Below are positions 17,658 to 26,106 of a DNA stretch of 64,000 nt, one piece after another. A program made the position numbers and the translations under genes. Positions within the stretch are counted from its first letter, which is position 1. The number at the start of each line of letters is the position of its first letter. Source of the stretch: Candidatus Hydrothermales bacterium (GTDB lineage Bacteria > Hydrothermota > Hydrothermia > Hydrothermales > JAJRUZ01); contig JBCNVI010000001.1 of the NCBI GenBank assembly GCA_039630235.1, positions 283,086 to 347,085 on the forward strand. Reading direction: 5' to 3'. The notes below the pieces were generated by a model. It saw nothing but the letters and a program-made list of their open reading frames with translations, ran no database searches and was not told the DNA's origin.

Positions 17658-18842
17658 ATGTCAGAGTCAATGCTTTTTGAGTTGAAAAAATTTTTCGATT
17701 TAGACGATTACTTAACTGATGAAGAAAAATTAATAAGAGATACTATAAGAGAGTTTGTAAAAAAGGAAGTACTCCCGTACATTGGTGAATGGTGGCTAAA
17801 GGGTGAATTTCCGAAACACCTAATTCCTCAAATGGCTGAGCTTGGACTGTTTGGCCCAACTATTCCAGAAAAATACGGAGGAGCTGGACTTGGCTATGTT
17901 GCATATGGACTTATGATGCAAGAACTTGAGTACGGAGACTCTGGAATAAGAAGCTTTTGCTCAGTCCAATCCTCACTTGCTATGTACTCAATATACACTT
18001 TTGGATCTGAGGAACAAAAGAATAAATATTTACCGGAAATGGCTAAAGGCAAACTAATAGGTAGCTACGGCTTAACCGAACCTAACGCTGGAAGTGATCC
18101 AGCCTCTATGGAAACAAGGTGTAAAAAGGACGGAAACAGTTGGGTTATTAATGGAAGAAAAATGTGGATAACAAATGGAACAATTGGTGATTTATCTATA
18201 ATATGGGCAAAAGATGAAAACGATAGAATACAAGGGTTCATAATAGAAAAAGGTACAAAAGGCTTTGAATCAAGAGAAATAAAAACAAAAATTTCGCTAA
18301 GAGCATCGGATACCTCCGAACTTATCTTAGATGAGGTGAGGGTTCCTGAGTCACAAAGATTACCTAATACTGAAGGTTTAAAATCCGCCTTAATGCCACT
18401 AAATGAGGCAAGATACGGTATCACTTGGGGTTGTGTAGGGGCTGCTTGGGCTTGCTTTGATGAAGCGTATAAACATGCTCTTGTAAGAGAACAGTTTAAA
18501 AAGAAAATCGCCTCTTTTCAAATAATCCAACAAAAATTAGTAGATATGTTTGAAAAAATATGGAAAGGGCAACTTCTTTGCCTTCATCTTGGAAGGATGA
18601 AAGAAAAGGGTAAAGCAAGGTATATTCACGTATCACTTGTAAAGAGAAACAACACAAGACTCGCACTTGAAGTTGCAAGGGAAGCAAGAGTGATTTTGGG
18701 GGCCTACGGTATAACAACCGAATATAACGCACTAAGGCATGCCAACAATCTCGAAAGTGTGCATACTTACGAGGGAACCTATGAAATCCATACTCTTATT
18801 GTAGGCAGATATTTAACAGGAATTGATGCGATAGATAGGTAA
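17658..18842 (+). CDS. Acyl-CoA dehydrogenase, glutaryl-CoA dehydrogenase-like
   Basis: 394 residues; FAD flavoenzyme oxidising an acyl-CoA. Signatures: GLTEPNAGSDPASMETR (about 138-154) and KMWITNGTIGDLSIIW for FAD/substrate binding, and TYEGTYEIHTLIVGRYLTGI near the C-terminus, whose glutamate in YEGT is the expected catalytic base. The segment GIRSFCSVQSSLAMYSI is characteristic of glutaryl-CoA dehydrogenases, whose arginine holds the distal carboxylate, so glutaryl-CoA (lysine or aromatic breakdown) is the leading substrate guess. No electron-transfer flavoprotein genes are nearby. Upstream is a T-loop-like hairpin instead of a Shine-Dalgarno site. Confidence 0.85.
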   Translation: MSESMLFELKKFFDLDDYLTDEEKLIRDTIREFVKKEVLPYIGEWWLKGEFPKHLIPQMAELGLFGPTIPEKYGGAGLGYVAYGLMMQELEYGDSGIRSFCSVQSSLAMYSIYTFGSEEQKNKYLPEMAKGKLIGSYGLTEPNAGSDPASMETRCKKDGNSWVINGRKMWITNGTIGDLSIIWAKDENDRIQGFIIEKGTKGFESREIKTKISLRASDTSELILDEVRVPESQRLPNTEGLKSALMPLNEARYGITWGCVGAAWACFDEAYKHALVREQFKKKIASFQIIQQKLVDMFEKIWKGQLLCLHLGRMKEKGKARYIHVSLVKRNNTRLALEVAREARVILGAYGITTEYNALRHANNLESVHTYEGTYEIHTLIVGRYLTGIDAIDR

Positions 18843-18851
18843 CTTTAATTA

Positions 18852-19832
18852 ATGGATTTTTTTAAATCAGAAGAAGAATTTGTAGAGTTTATAAAAAGGT
18901 TTCAAATTCCTCATCCCTATGTAAGGGAGGGAATTGGAGAAGATACGGCTATTTTGGAATTTAATGGTAAAATAATTTCTATCACAACAGATTCTTACTC
19001 AGAGGACATACATTTTAGGAGAAGTTATTTAACTTTAAGGGAAATAGCCTATAGGACTGTAGCAGGAGCATTAAGCGATCTTGCAGCTTGTGGTGCAAAA
19101 CCAATAACTGTTCTTATTTCCCTTTTAATACCTGAAAATTTTAGTAAAAACGAAATAGAAGAATTTTACTCAGGTATTAGTGAGGTTTTAAATAACTTTG
19201 GAATTTCGATTTCTGGCGGTGATTTGATAAAGATAAAAGGTAAATTCTCTTTCACGATAACCTGTATTGGAGAAATCAGTGACTATCCAATACTAAGAAG
19301 GGGAGCTAAAGAAAATGATTTAGTATGTATAACTGGTGATACGGGAAGAGTTCTCGCGTCACTTGAAATGCTTGAAAATAATATAAAAGTTGAAGAAAAG
19401 ATAAGGAAAAAATTAATTGAAAAATTCAAATATCCAAAACCAAGAATTGCAGAAATTATAGAACTAAAAGAAAAATTAAGAATTAGCTCTGGTATTGATA
19501 TTTCAGACGGTATATCAAAGGACGCAAATAGACTAGCAAAAGCCTCTGGTGTAAAAATAATACTGGAAGAAGAAAAACTCCCCCTTTTACCAGAACTTGT
19601 TTCTTTTGCAGGCCTATTAAATAAAGAACCAATTTATTATGTCACAAATTCGGGAGAAGAATATGAGGTTTTATTTACAGTTCCTGAATCTGAAGCTAGT
19701 AAATTACCAGAGTGGGTAGCCATAATAGGGAGGGCTGAAAAAGGAGAGGGTCTCTTTATAAAAGATAAGGAGGGTAATTTAAGGGAGTTAAAGGGGGGAT
19801 ATGATTTTTTTGAAACGAGTAAGTATTTTTGA
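18852..19832 (+). CDS. thiL: Thiamine-monophosphate kinase
   Basis: 326 residues. ThiL phosphorylates thiamine phosphate to the diphosphate cofactor. The N-terminal glycine and aspartate pattern is present (GIGEDTAILEF near 25; TTDSYSEDIHFRRSYLTLREI near 46-66; AGALSDLAACGAKP near 72-85), followed by ISGGDLIKIKGKFSFTITCIGE near 122 and RLAKASGVKI and NSGEEYEVLFTV in the C-terminal half. Those match the AIR-synthase-like ATP fold of ThiL. The start ATG is 9 nt after the previous stop; no other thiamine genes are close. The neighbouring tRNA gene follows 35 nt after its stop. Confidence 0.93.
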   Translation: MDFFKSEEEFVEFIKRFQIPHPYVREGIGEDTAILEFNGKIISITTDSYSEDIHFRRSYLTLREIAYRTVAGALSDLAACGAKPITVLISLLIPENFSKNEIEEFYSGISEVLNNFGISISGGDLIKIKGKFSFTITCIGEISDYPILRRGAKENDLVCITGDTGRVLASLEMLENNIKVEEKIRKKLIEKFKYPKPRIAEIIELKEKLRISSGIDISDGISKDANRLAKASGVKIILEEEKLPLLPELVSFAGLLNKEPIYYVTNSGEEYEVLFTVPESEASKLPEWVAIIGRAEKGEGLFIKDKEGNLRELKGGYDFFETSKYF

Positions 19833-19867
19833 AAAATCCTGAGTTTAAGAATAAAATTAAATGAGGG

Positions 19868-19941
19868 GCGCCCGTAGCTTAATTGGACAGAGCACAGGGT
19901 TGCGGACCCTGAGGTTGTGGGTTCGAGTCCCACCGGGCGCG
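19868..19941 (+). tRNA. tRNA-Arg, anticodon GCG
   Basis: A full cloverleaf can be drawn: acceptor GCGCCCG/CGGGCGC, D-arm GCTT/GAGC with A20 (an arginine identity base), anticodon stem CAGGG/CCCTG with loop TTGCGGA giving anticodon GCG, and T-arm GTGGG-TTCGAGT-CCCAC. The discriminator is G and CCA is not encoded. GCG reads CGC and CGU. Most bacteria instead use an ACG anticodon deaminated to inosine by TadA, so this form is notable. Confidence 0.95.
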
Positions 19942-19967
19942 AAAAAGACAGAGATAAAGAACAAGTA

Positions 19968-20660
19968 ATGATAAAAGCTTGTATATTTGACCTTGATAAT
20001 ACCTTACTTGATTTTATGAGAATGAAAAGAGAGTCAGTAGAAATGGCAGTAGAGGCTATGATAGACGCCGGGCTAAAAATCAAAAAAGACCATGCAATTG
20101 AAAAAATCTTTAAACTTTATAGAGAAACACATATAGAAGATCAAAGAATCTTCGATAGATTTTTAGAAATTGAGCTTGGATATGTTGATTATAAAATACT
20201 TGCAGCAGGTATCGTAGCCTATAGGAGAGCAAAAACTGCAAATATGATACTCTATCCACACATAAAGTATGTTTTAACAGAACTTTTAAGAATGGGATTA
20301 AAACTTGGAGTTATCTCAGATGCACCAAGACTGCAAGCTTGGACAAGACTAGCAGAAGTAGGACTTCACACTATATTTGACGCTGTAATCACTTGGGACG
20401 ATACAGGAGTAAGAAAACCAAATCCTGAACCATTTCTTGCTATACTAAAAAAATTAGATGTAGAACCTCACAACGCTTTAATGGTTGGTGATTGGGCAGA
20501 AAGAGATATATACGGTGCAAAGGAAGTAGGAATGATCACAGTATTTGCAAGATACGGAGATACTTTCGGTACAAAAAATTCAGGAGCTGACTTTGAAATT
20601 GATGATCCTCTTGAACTTATCGAAATTGTTAAGAAATTAAATGAAAATAAGGGAGCTTAA
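19968..20660 (+). CDS. HAD-superfamily hydrolase
   Basis: About 230 residues from the ATG at 19968; a longer frame from 19917 would run through the tRNA gene and is rejected. HAD motif I is FDLDNTLLDF (nucleophile aspartate near residue 7), motif II is GVISDAPR (near 105), and motifs III/IV are RKPNPEPF and VGDWAERDIYGAKEVG (near 145-190). The helical cap lies between motif I and II, as in phosphoglycolate-phosphatase-type subfamily I enzymes. Substrate unknown; small phosphate esters are usual. It overlaps acpS by 20 nt and may share a transcript with it. Confidence 0.88.
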   Translation: MIKACIFDLDNTLLDFMRMKRESVEMAVEAMIDAGLKIKKDHAIEKIFKLYRETHIEDQRIFDRFLEIELGYVDYKILAAGIVAYRRAKTANMILYPHIKYVLTELLRMGLKLGVISDAPRLQAWTRLAEVGLHTIFDAVITWDDTGVRKPNPEPFLAILKKLDVEPHNALMVGDWAERDIYGAKEVGMITVFARYGDTFGTKNSGADFEIDDPLELIEIVKKLNENKGA

Positions 20661-21027
20661 AACTGGAGTTGACCTAGTAGAAATTGAAAGAATAAAAAAG
20701 GCTTATGAGAAATTTGGTGAAAAATTTTTAAAAAGAATTTTCACTGAAAAGGAAATTGAATACGCCTTTAAAAATAAAAACCCCTTTATTCATCTAGCCG
20801 GGCGTTTTGCAGCTAAAGAAGCCGTGATGAAATCTATAGGAAGTGGCTTTGGGCAAGGAGTCTACTTTAAAAAAATTGAAGTTATAAGAGATAAAAGCGG
20901 TAAACCAGAAATAAAACTTCACGGAGACTTAAGAGAGAGATTTAAAAACAAAAAATTCTCAATATCAATAACCCACGATGGAAAATATGCACTTGCCTTT
21001 TGTATTATGTTAGACTGTGAAGAGTAA
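20641..21027 (+). CDS. acpS: Holo-[acyl-carrier-protein] synthase
   Basis: 128 residues. AcpS attaches phosphopantetheine from CoA to the acyl carrier protein. The N-terminal metal-binding motif is GVDLVEIERIKKAYEKFG (aspartate near residue 10), the second is AGRFAAKEAVMKSIGSG (glutamate near 60), and the end shows SISITHDGKYALAFCI where most have S.SH....A.A. Here histidine is kept after threonine (ITHDG). The start ATG lies inside the HAD gene; no alternative start fits better. The next gene starts at GTG 21017 inside its end. Confidence 0.93.
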   Translation: MKIRELKTGVDLVEIERIKKAYEKFGEKFLKRIFTEKEIEYAFKNKNPFIHLAGRFAAKEAVMKSIGSGFGQGVYFKKIEVIRDKSGKPEIKLHGDLRERFKNKKFSISITHDGKYALAFCIMLDCEE

Positions 21028-21826
21028 ATACTGTACCAAATTATACGAAAAATTTGAAAACATTAAAAGTAAAATCAAAGTTGGTGCTACCTTTGAAGAA
21101 GTAAAAGAGGAGCTAAAGGAGCTTTATATAGAAGTCAAAGATGAAATTGACTCACTTATAGAACTTTTAGAAGAGATAAAAAGAGAAACTTTAAAATTAA
21201 AAAGAGATACTCAGGTACGGGACCCTTTGAAATTTGTTCAAAGACTTCAAATAACAGATGTAGATGTTACTACCTTTATAGAGAAAGGGTGGAATGAGAT
21301 CGCAAAAGGTAATTACGATGAGGCTATTAAAATTCTTGAAAGTGTAAGAGAAAAGGCTCCTGATAATGTGAAAGTTTTAAACCTTCTTGGCTGGGCCTAT
21401 GTTCAATCAGGAAGGTACGATGATGCTTTTCCTCTTTATATAAAAGTTCTCCAAATTGAGCCTATGAACACAATGGCTATGAAAGATATAGGTTATATAT
21501 GTTATAAAAAGGGAATATATGGTGAGGCTATAGAACACTTAGTTAAAGTAATAAGAATTAATAATAATCCCACTGCCACTTTGTACGCTCTCTATTATTT
21601 GGGACTAATTTATCTTGATAGAGAAATGTATGACGATGCTATTTCATTTTTCCAAAAGGCACTTGAAAAAGGGCCAAACCTTGTTGAGGCTATATATCAC
21701 TTAGGTATCACTTATGAAAAAAAGAAAGAGTATGAAAAAGCAAAGGAAAGTTATAGGAAAGTTATAGAGATAGCACCTGACTCAAAATGGGCCCAAAAGG
21801 CAATTGAAAGGCTTGAAAACGTTTGA
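21017..21826 (+). CDS. Tetratricopeptide-repeat protein
   Basis: 269 residues with no signal peptide. The first 80 residues are charged and helical, probably coiled-coil (VKEELKELYIEVKDEIDSLIELLEEI). From about residue 90 to the end there are about five TPR units (for example GNYDEAIKILESVREKAPDN, SGRYDDAFPLYIKVLQIEP, YDDAISFFQKALEKGPN, KEYEKAKESYRKVIEIAPDS). TPRs bind other proteins, but the partner is unknown. It sits between acpS and an ExeA-like ATPase, overlapping both by 11 and 23 nt, so the three are probably co-translated. The GTG start at 21017 is favoured by that overlap. Confidence 0.85.
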   Translation: MKSKYCTKLYEKFENIKSKIKVGATFEEVKEELKELYIEVKDEIDSLIELLEEIKRETLKLKRDTQVRDPLKFVQRLQITDVDVTTFIEKGWNEIAKGNYDEAIKILESVREKAPDNVKVLNLLGWAYVQSGRYDDAFPLYIKVLQIEPMNTMAMKDIGYICYKKGIYGEAIEHLVKVIRINNNPTATLYALYYLGLIYLDREMYDDAISFFQKALEKGPNLVEAIYHLGITYEKKKEYEKAKESYRKVIEIAPDSKWAQKAIERLENV

Positions 21827-22622
21827 AGAATTCTTTGGTCTTAAGAAATCGCCCTTTAAAAATACCGTAGACTTAGATTTTCTTTTCTGGTCTGAAAATA
21901 TAAAGGAGGGCTATGCTAGAATTCTTTATCAAATTTTTGAATTAAGGGGCGGCCTTTCTTTAATTCTTGGTGAAATCGGATGCGGAAAAACTACTCTTTC
22001 TAAATTAATTGAAAAAGATCTAAGAGAAAAAGGGAAAAAAACTCTACTTCTTTCAGATCCTCTTATTTCACCAGCAGCCTTTTTAAACCTTTTAGCTAAA
22101 AACTTTTTAGAAATTGAAAGTTATAAAAAAAGTAAAATAGCCTTAAGAAATGATTTAGAAAAAAAGTTTAAGAGTGATCCCTTTAGATTCGTAGTACTGG
22201 TTGATGAGGCTCAACTTTTAAGTTCTAAAATGTTAGAGGAAATAAGGTTACTTTTAAATATGGAAGTACCAGAGGGAAAACTTTTACAAATAGTTCTTTT
22301 TGGACAACTGGAGCTTAAAAAGAAACTAAAAAAACACCCAGCAATTATGCAAAGGGTCGCAATTGCCTATACTTTAAATCCATTCTCTGAAATTGAAACA
22401 GAAAATTATATAAAACATAGATTAAAAGTGGCTGGAGGAGACGAAAATATATTCAATAAAGAAGCAATCAAAGAAATTTACCTAATCACAAAAGGTTATC
22501 CCAGGTTAATTAACAGCATCTGCTCTAATGCCCTATTTATTGCCTTTACAAGAAATAAAAAGATAGTTGATAAAGAAACTATTTTACTTATAAAGAAGGA
22601 CTTTGACTTTCACCTTAAATAA
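21804..22622 (+). CDS. AAA ATPase, ExeA/MshM-like
   Basis: 272 residues. Starts with the family motif FGLKKSPFKNTVDLDFLFWS (residues 11-30), then Walker A GEIGCGKTT (near 57-65), Walker B VVLVDEAQLLS (near 131) and sensor/arginine region QRVAIAYTLNPFSE; the C-terminus has the lid-like KGYPRLINSICSNAL. ExeA-type ATPases help assemble type II secretion or pilus systems, and relatives occur with transposons (TnsC). No secretion or transposition genes are seen here, so the role is open. Start TTG at 21804, 23 nt inside the TPR gene. It converges on the ammonia-lyase gene with only 5 nt between stops. Confidence 0.85.
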   Translation: MKGLKTFEEFFGLKKSPFKNTVDLDFLFWSENIKEGYARILYQIFELRGGLSLILGEIGCGKTTLSKLIEKDLREKGKKTLLLSDPLISPAAFLNLLAKNFLEIESYKKSKIALRNDLEKKFKSDPFRFVVLVDEAQLLSSKMLEEIRLLLNMEVPEGKLLQIVLFGQLELKKKLKKHPAIMQRVAIAYTLNPFSEIETENYIKHRLKVAGGDENIFNKEAIKEIYLITKGYPRLINSICSNALFIAFTRNKKIVDKETILLIKKDFDFHLK

Positions 22623-22627
22623 AAATT

Positions 22628-24100
22628 TTAAATATTTTCAAGATTTAATATTTTTTCAATCCTTCTAAGTACTTCAAAGGGAGCTAAATCATCAGTAAAT
22701 ATCTTCAAATCCTCAAAATTTGAACTTAGAAAATCATCAAGTTTTGATGGAATTTTCTTTTTAAGTAATAAAAGAGCTCTTGTACTTGCATATAACTCTG
22801 AGAGAGTTATTACCTTAAACTTATCTAGAATATCTAATAGTTTTAAACAGGAATTCATAGTCATCGGAACATAATCTTCTTGATTCTGTGAAGTAGGTAT
22901 TGAGTCTGAAAGATCAGGAAATGTTAGAGTTTTTATATAAGAAACTAAAGATGCAACAAGAACATGCAAGATCATAAGACCTGATTTTTTTCCTGGTTCA
23001 GCTGAAAGAAACTTCGGCATTTCAACCACTTCACTACCCATCAAATGATTAATTCTTCTTTCAGAAACATTTGATAAGACTGAAATGATTTTCTTTAGAT
23101 TTTCAGCAGCAAAAGATAGTCTTATTCCTATGAAGTTTCCTCCTGAAATAACTTTTTCATCTAATATTAAAGGATTATCTGAGACAGACTCTATTTCATC
23201 CTCAATTATTTTTTTGCAAAATTCAAAAACTTCATCAGTTGAGCCTCTTATTTGTGGCATACATCTAAAAGAATAAGGATCTTGTACGAGTTTCTTTTTT
23301 CTTTCAAATCTATAATCCTTTAAGAATTCCCTATAGATTTTAGCAAACTTTTTCTCACTCTTTGAATTACGTAAAGTTATAAGACTTTCGTTAAAAATAT
23401 CCGGATTACCATCTATTGCAACAAAAGAAAGAAGGAATGCTTTATCATAAAAAGATAAGATAGTTTCAAGGTACTTAGTAACATAAACTAAAAGAGCTAA
23501 CGAAACCTGAGTTCCATTTATAAGAGCAAGTGCTTCTTTATATTCCATTTCAAGTGGTTTTGTATTAGTAGACTTAAGAACAACATAAGTCGGCAAAAGT
23601 CTATCATCGTGAAATACCATTCCCCCACCGATTAAAGCCATAGCTATGTGCGAAAGGGGAATTAAATCTCCACTTGCACCCACTGATCCAAAAGAGGGAA
23701 CATAGGGAACAATGTCTTTATTCAAAAATTCCTCAAGTTTTAGCACTACTTCAGGTCTTACTCCTGAATATCCCCTTGACAACATATATAACCTTAAAAA
23801 CATTGCCATCCTAACAATCTCTTTTTTAAGAGGGGCTCCGTAACCTGAAGTATGGGAGATAATTAAGTCCTTCTGGAAGTCTTTCAGTTCATCTAAACTC
23901 AATTTTTTATCAGCAAATCTGCCTACCCCTGTGTTTATCCCATAGTACATCTCATCTTTTTTTATTAAGTTTTCTAAAACCTCTCTATTTGCCTTTACCT
24001 TTTTTAAAACTTCTGACTCAACTTTTATCTTTTTTCCCTTTGCAATGTTCCAAAGCTCCTCAGTATCTAATTTATCAAGACCTACGTGAAAGTACCTCAT
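22628..24100 (-). CDS. hutH: Histidine ammonia-lyase (aromatic amino acid lyase family)
   Basis: 490 residues (HutH about 505). The prosthetic MIO group forms from Ala142-Ser143-Gly144 in SVGASGDLIPLSH. Tyr53 in YYGINTGVG and His83 in ISHTSGYG match catalytic Tyr53 and the imidazole-binding His83 of characterised HutH; tyrosine ammonia-lyases also have His there, so tyrosine cannot be fully excluded. QDPYSFRCMPQI near residue 275 is typical of HutH. It deaminates histidine to urocanate. The other hut genes are absent here; the gene is last in a run behind sucD, idh and an endonuclease gene. Confidence 0.9.
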   Translation of the reverse strand: MRYFHVGLDKLDTEELWNIAKGKKIKVESEVLKKVKANREVLENLIKKDEMYYGINTGVGRFADKKLSLDELKDFQKDLIISHTSGYGAPLKKEIVRMAMFLRLYMLSRGYSGVRPEVVLKLEEFLNKDIVPYVPSFGSVGASGDLIPLSHIAMALIGGGMVFHDDRLLPTYVVLKSTNTKPLEMEYKEALALINGTQVSLALLVYVTKYLETILSFYDKAFLLSFVAIDGNPDIFNESLITLRNSKSEKKFAKIYREFLKDYRFERKKKLVQDPYSFRCMPQIRGSTDEVFEFCKKIIEDEIESVSDNPLILDEKVISGGNFIGIRLSFAAENLKKIISVLSNVSERRINHLMGSEVVEMPKFLSAEPGKKSGLMILHVLVASLVSYIKTLTFPDLSDSIPTSQNQEDYVPMTMNSCLKLLDILDKFKVITLSELYASTRALLLLKKKIPSKLDDFLSSNFEDLKIFTDDLAPFEVLRRIEKILNLENI

Positions 24101-24103
24101 AGC

Positions 24104-25354
24104 TTAAAAAAGGGATATCTGGGAACTCAAATTTTTATTATAGTTTTTATTACTTTCTTCATCAAAAACGATAATTTTGCCGTAAACACCATCATAACCC
24201 GGAATTCTTTTTACTTTACCTTCTCTCATGTTTTTTATTCCCTCTATTATTCTCGTATCTACATTTTTTGAAAGCTCATCTAAACTCACATTAAGTAAAA
24301 TATTCATTTCGTTATCATATCTTTTTATGAGAGACTCCCAAATTCTTTCTGTTTCTTTAGAGTTTTCTCCTTTATTTATCGTCTGAGCAATTATCTCTTT
24401 CAGTGGAACAAGATTTTTGTAAGGAATATAATTTTCAGGCTTTTCTCCAAAATTTCTATCTTTTAACTTATAAACTCTAGATAAGACACCTATTGTAAGC
24501 TGTCGATTACACCTTGGACATATATTATTTAGCTTATTTGACTCCTCGGGATGCATAGAAATTCCACAGCTCCTATGCCCATCATAATGGTACTTCCCCT
24601 CTTCGGGAAAAAATTCGATTGTAAACAAAAACTTTTCTCTATCTTTTTTTTCTAAAACATTTTTCAACTCTTCATATGAGAGGTAAGTCTTAAAAACATT
24701 AGCTTCTCGTCCTATTCTATCTGGAGAGTGTGAATCTGAGTTTGAAACAAGAGAAAAATTGTCAAGTGATGAAAGCATCCAATTCATAGGTGGATCAGAT
24801 GAAAGTCCTGTTTCAAGAGCCTGTATCTCTTTAACGTAACTTCCAAAGGCTTCTTCTAGAGAATCAAAACCAGAATTAGAACCAAAAAGGGAAAACCAAG
24901 GTGTCCAAATGTGAGCTGGTATAATCATAATATCCTTTGAAACTTCCCTAACTAACTCAATAAAATTGATAGTATCTAAAGAAAGAGTAGGTCTTCCATC
25001 TGCACTTAAGGACCCGAAAAGAGAAATTTTCTTTTCAAGTGTTTCAACAGTTAAAAAATCAGGAAAAGTTAAAACAATATGAATCCTTTTGATTTTATCG
25101 TTTCTTGTGAAAACAAGATTTACTTCTGTTGTTAAGATGAATAAGGTTCCATCTATTTCAAAATAACCGTCTCCCCTTTCTTTTAAGACTTTTTTAAGTT
25201 CTCTTTTATACTCAGGATGAAGTATATCACCGGTTCCAAGCAGGTTAACTCCCTTATATTTTGCGTACCTCGAGAGAAAAGTTGGATTCATATTAGGGCT
25301 TGTAGCTCTTGAATAGGAGGAATGTATGTGAATATCTGCTATAAAATAATTCAT
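24104..25354 (-). CDS. PHP-domain endonuclease Q-like protein
   Basis: 416 residues. PHP metal site at the start (DIHIHSSYSRATSPNM, residues 7-22), then LLGTGDILHPEY, TEVNLVF, PAHIWTPWFSLFGSNSGFDS and SNSDSHSPDRIGREAN, all patterns of the TIGR00375/EndoQ family. A zinc site follows (HRSCGISMHPEE ... CPRCNRQLTIGV, about 255-290). EndoQ, described in Thermococcales and a few bacteria, nicks DNA on the 5' side of uracil, hypoxanthine and abasic sites. The assignment rests on these motifs. The start ATG overlaps the methyltransferase stop (ATGA). Confidence 0.82.
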   Translation of the reverse strand: MNYFIADIHIHSSYSRATSPNMNPTFLSRYAKYKGVNLLGTGDILHPEYKRELKKVLKERGDGYFEIDGTLFILTTEVNLVFTRNDKIKRIHIVLTFPDFLTVETLEKKISLFGSLSADGRPTLSLDTINFIELVREVSKDIMIIPAHIWTPWFSLFGSNSGFDSLEEAFGSYVKEIQALETGLSSDPPMNWMLSSLDNFSLVSNSDSHSPDRIGREANVFKTYLSYEELKNVLEKKDREKFLFTIEFFPEEGKYHYDGHRSCGISMHPEESNKLNNICPRCNRQLTIGVLSRVYKLKDRNFGEKPENYIPYKNLVPLKEIIAQTINKGENSKETERIWESLIKRYDNEMNILLNVSLDELSKNVDTRIIEGIKNMREGKVKRIPGYDGVYGKIIVFDEESNKNYNKNLSSQISLF

Positions 25355-26106
25355 TTCAAAGCGACGTATTGAATTCTTGTAGTATAAGAATTAGGTAAAC
25401 TATATTTCAAGTGTTCATATACGTTAACTTCCTCAAAACCAGCTTTTTTTAAAGTATCTACAACTTCATCAATGTGATAAGCTTTTTCAAAGTGAACTTC
25501 TCTAACGTATCTTTCTTTGCCGTTTTCTTTCCATTCTATTGTAATCACAAGTTTTGAAATTTTTTCTTCCTCTATCCATTCATTTTCCCATATTGAAATA
25601 AAGTTTTTATGAATTTTTATATCTTTCCTTGTATCCCATAATTCTTTGAGTGCAAAAATCGAGTTCATGTCAAATAAAAAAATTCCCCTACTTTTAAGAT
25701 TTTGATAGGCACAGTAAAAAGACTTATAAAGATCATCTATGTTTAAAAGGTAATTCATACTATCAAAGAAACAAAAAATTGCATCAAACTTCCATTTGAA
25801 ATGAAATTCTCTTATATCAGAGAGAACAAGAGAAATCTTTTTACTATTTAGTTTTTCTATTTTCCTTTTAGCTACTTTAAGCATTTCAATTGATTTATCA
25901 ACACCGACAATTTTTTCACAATACTCAGAAAGATAAATTGTTGGAATTATTGTACCACAAGCAAGATCAAGAAATTTCTCTTTTTTAATATTAAAGATAT
26001 TCAGAAAAGAAACAGCATAATCGACCCATTCCTTATAGGAAACATTACTCATTAACTCATCATAGAATTGGGCAATTTTAGTAAATGACTTTGAAAATTC
26101 AGACAC
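25351..26106 (-). CDS. Class I SAM-dependent methyltransferase
   Basis: 251 residues of Rossmann-type methyltransferase fold. Motif I is FLDLACGTIIPTIYLSE (near residue 42), with the usual third glycine replaced (ACGTII), then the acidic end of strand 2 VGVDKSIEMLKVAK, FDAIFCFFDSMNYLL near 110 and GIFLFDMNSIFAL near 142. FDSMNYLL resembles the small-molecule/ubiquinone-type group. Substrate unknown. It starts with GTG at 26106, one base overlapping the isocitrate dehydrogenase stop, and overlaps the next gene by 4 nt, so it is in the sucD-hutH transcript. Confidence 0.85.
   Translation of the reverse strand: MSEFSKSFTKIAQFYDELMSNVSYKEWVDYAVSFLNIFNIKKEKFLDLACGTIIPTIYLSEYCEKIVGVDKSIEMLKVAKRKIEKLNSKKISLVLSDIREFHFKWKFDAIFCFFDSMNYLLNIDDLYKSFYCAYQNLKSRGIFLFDMNSIFALKELWDTRKDIKIHKNFISIWENEWIEEEKISKLVITIEWKENGKERYVREVHFEKAYHIDEVVDTLKKAGFEEVNVYEHLKYSLPNSYTTRIQYVALK

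Noticed and set aside
19917-19967. Upstream extension of the HAD gene
   Set aside because: It would translate the T-arm of the tRNA-Arg gene; the ATG at 19968 gives the family N-terminus.
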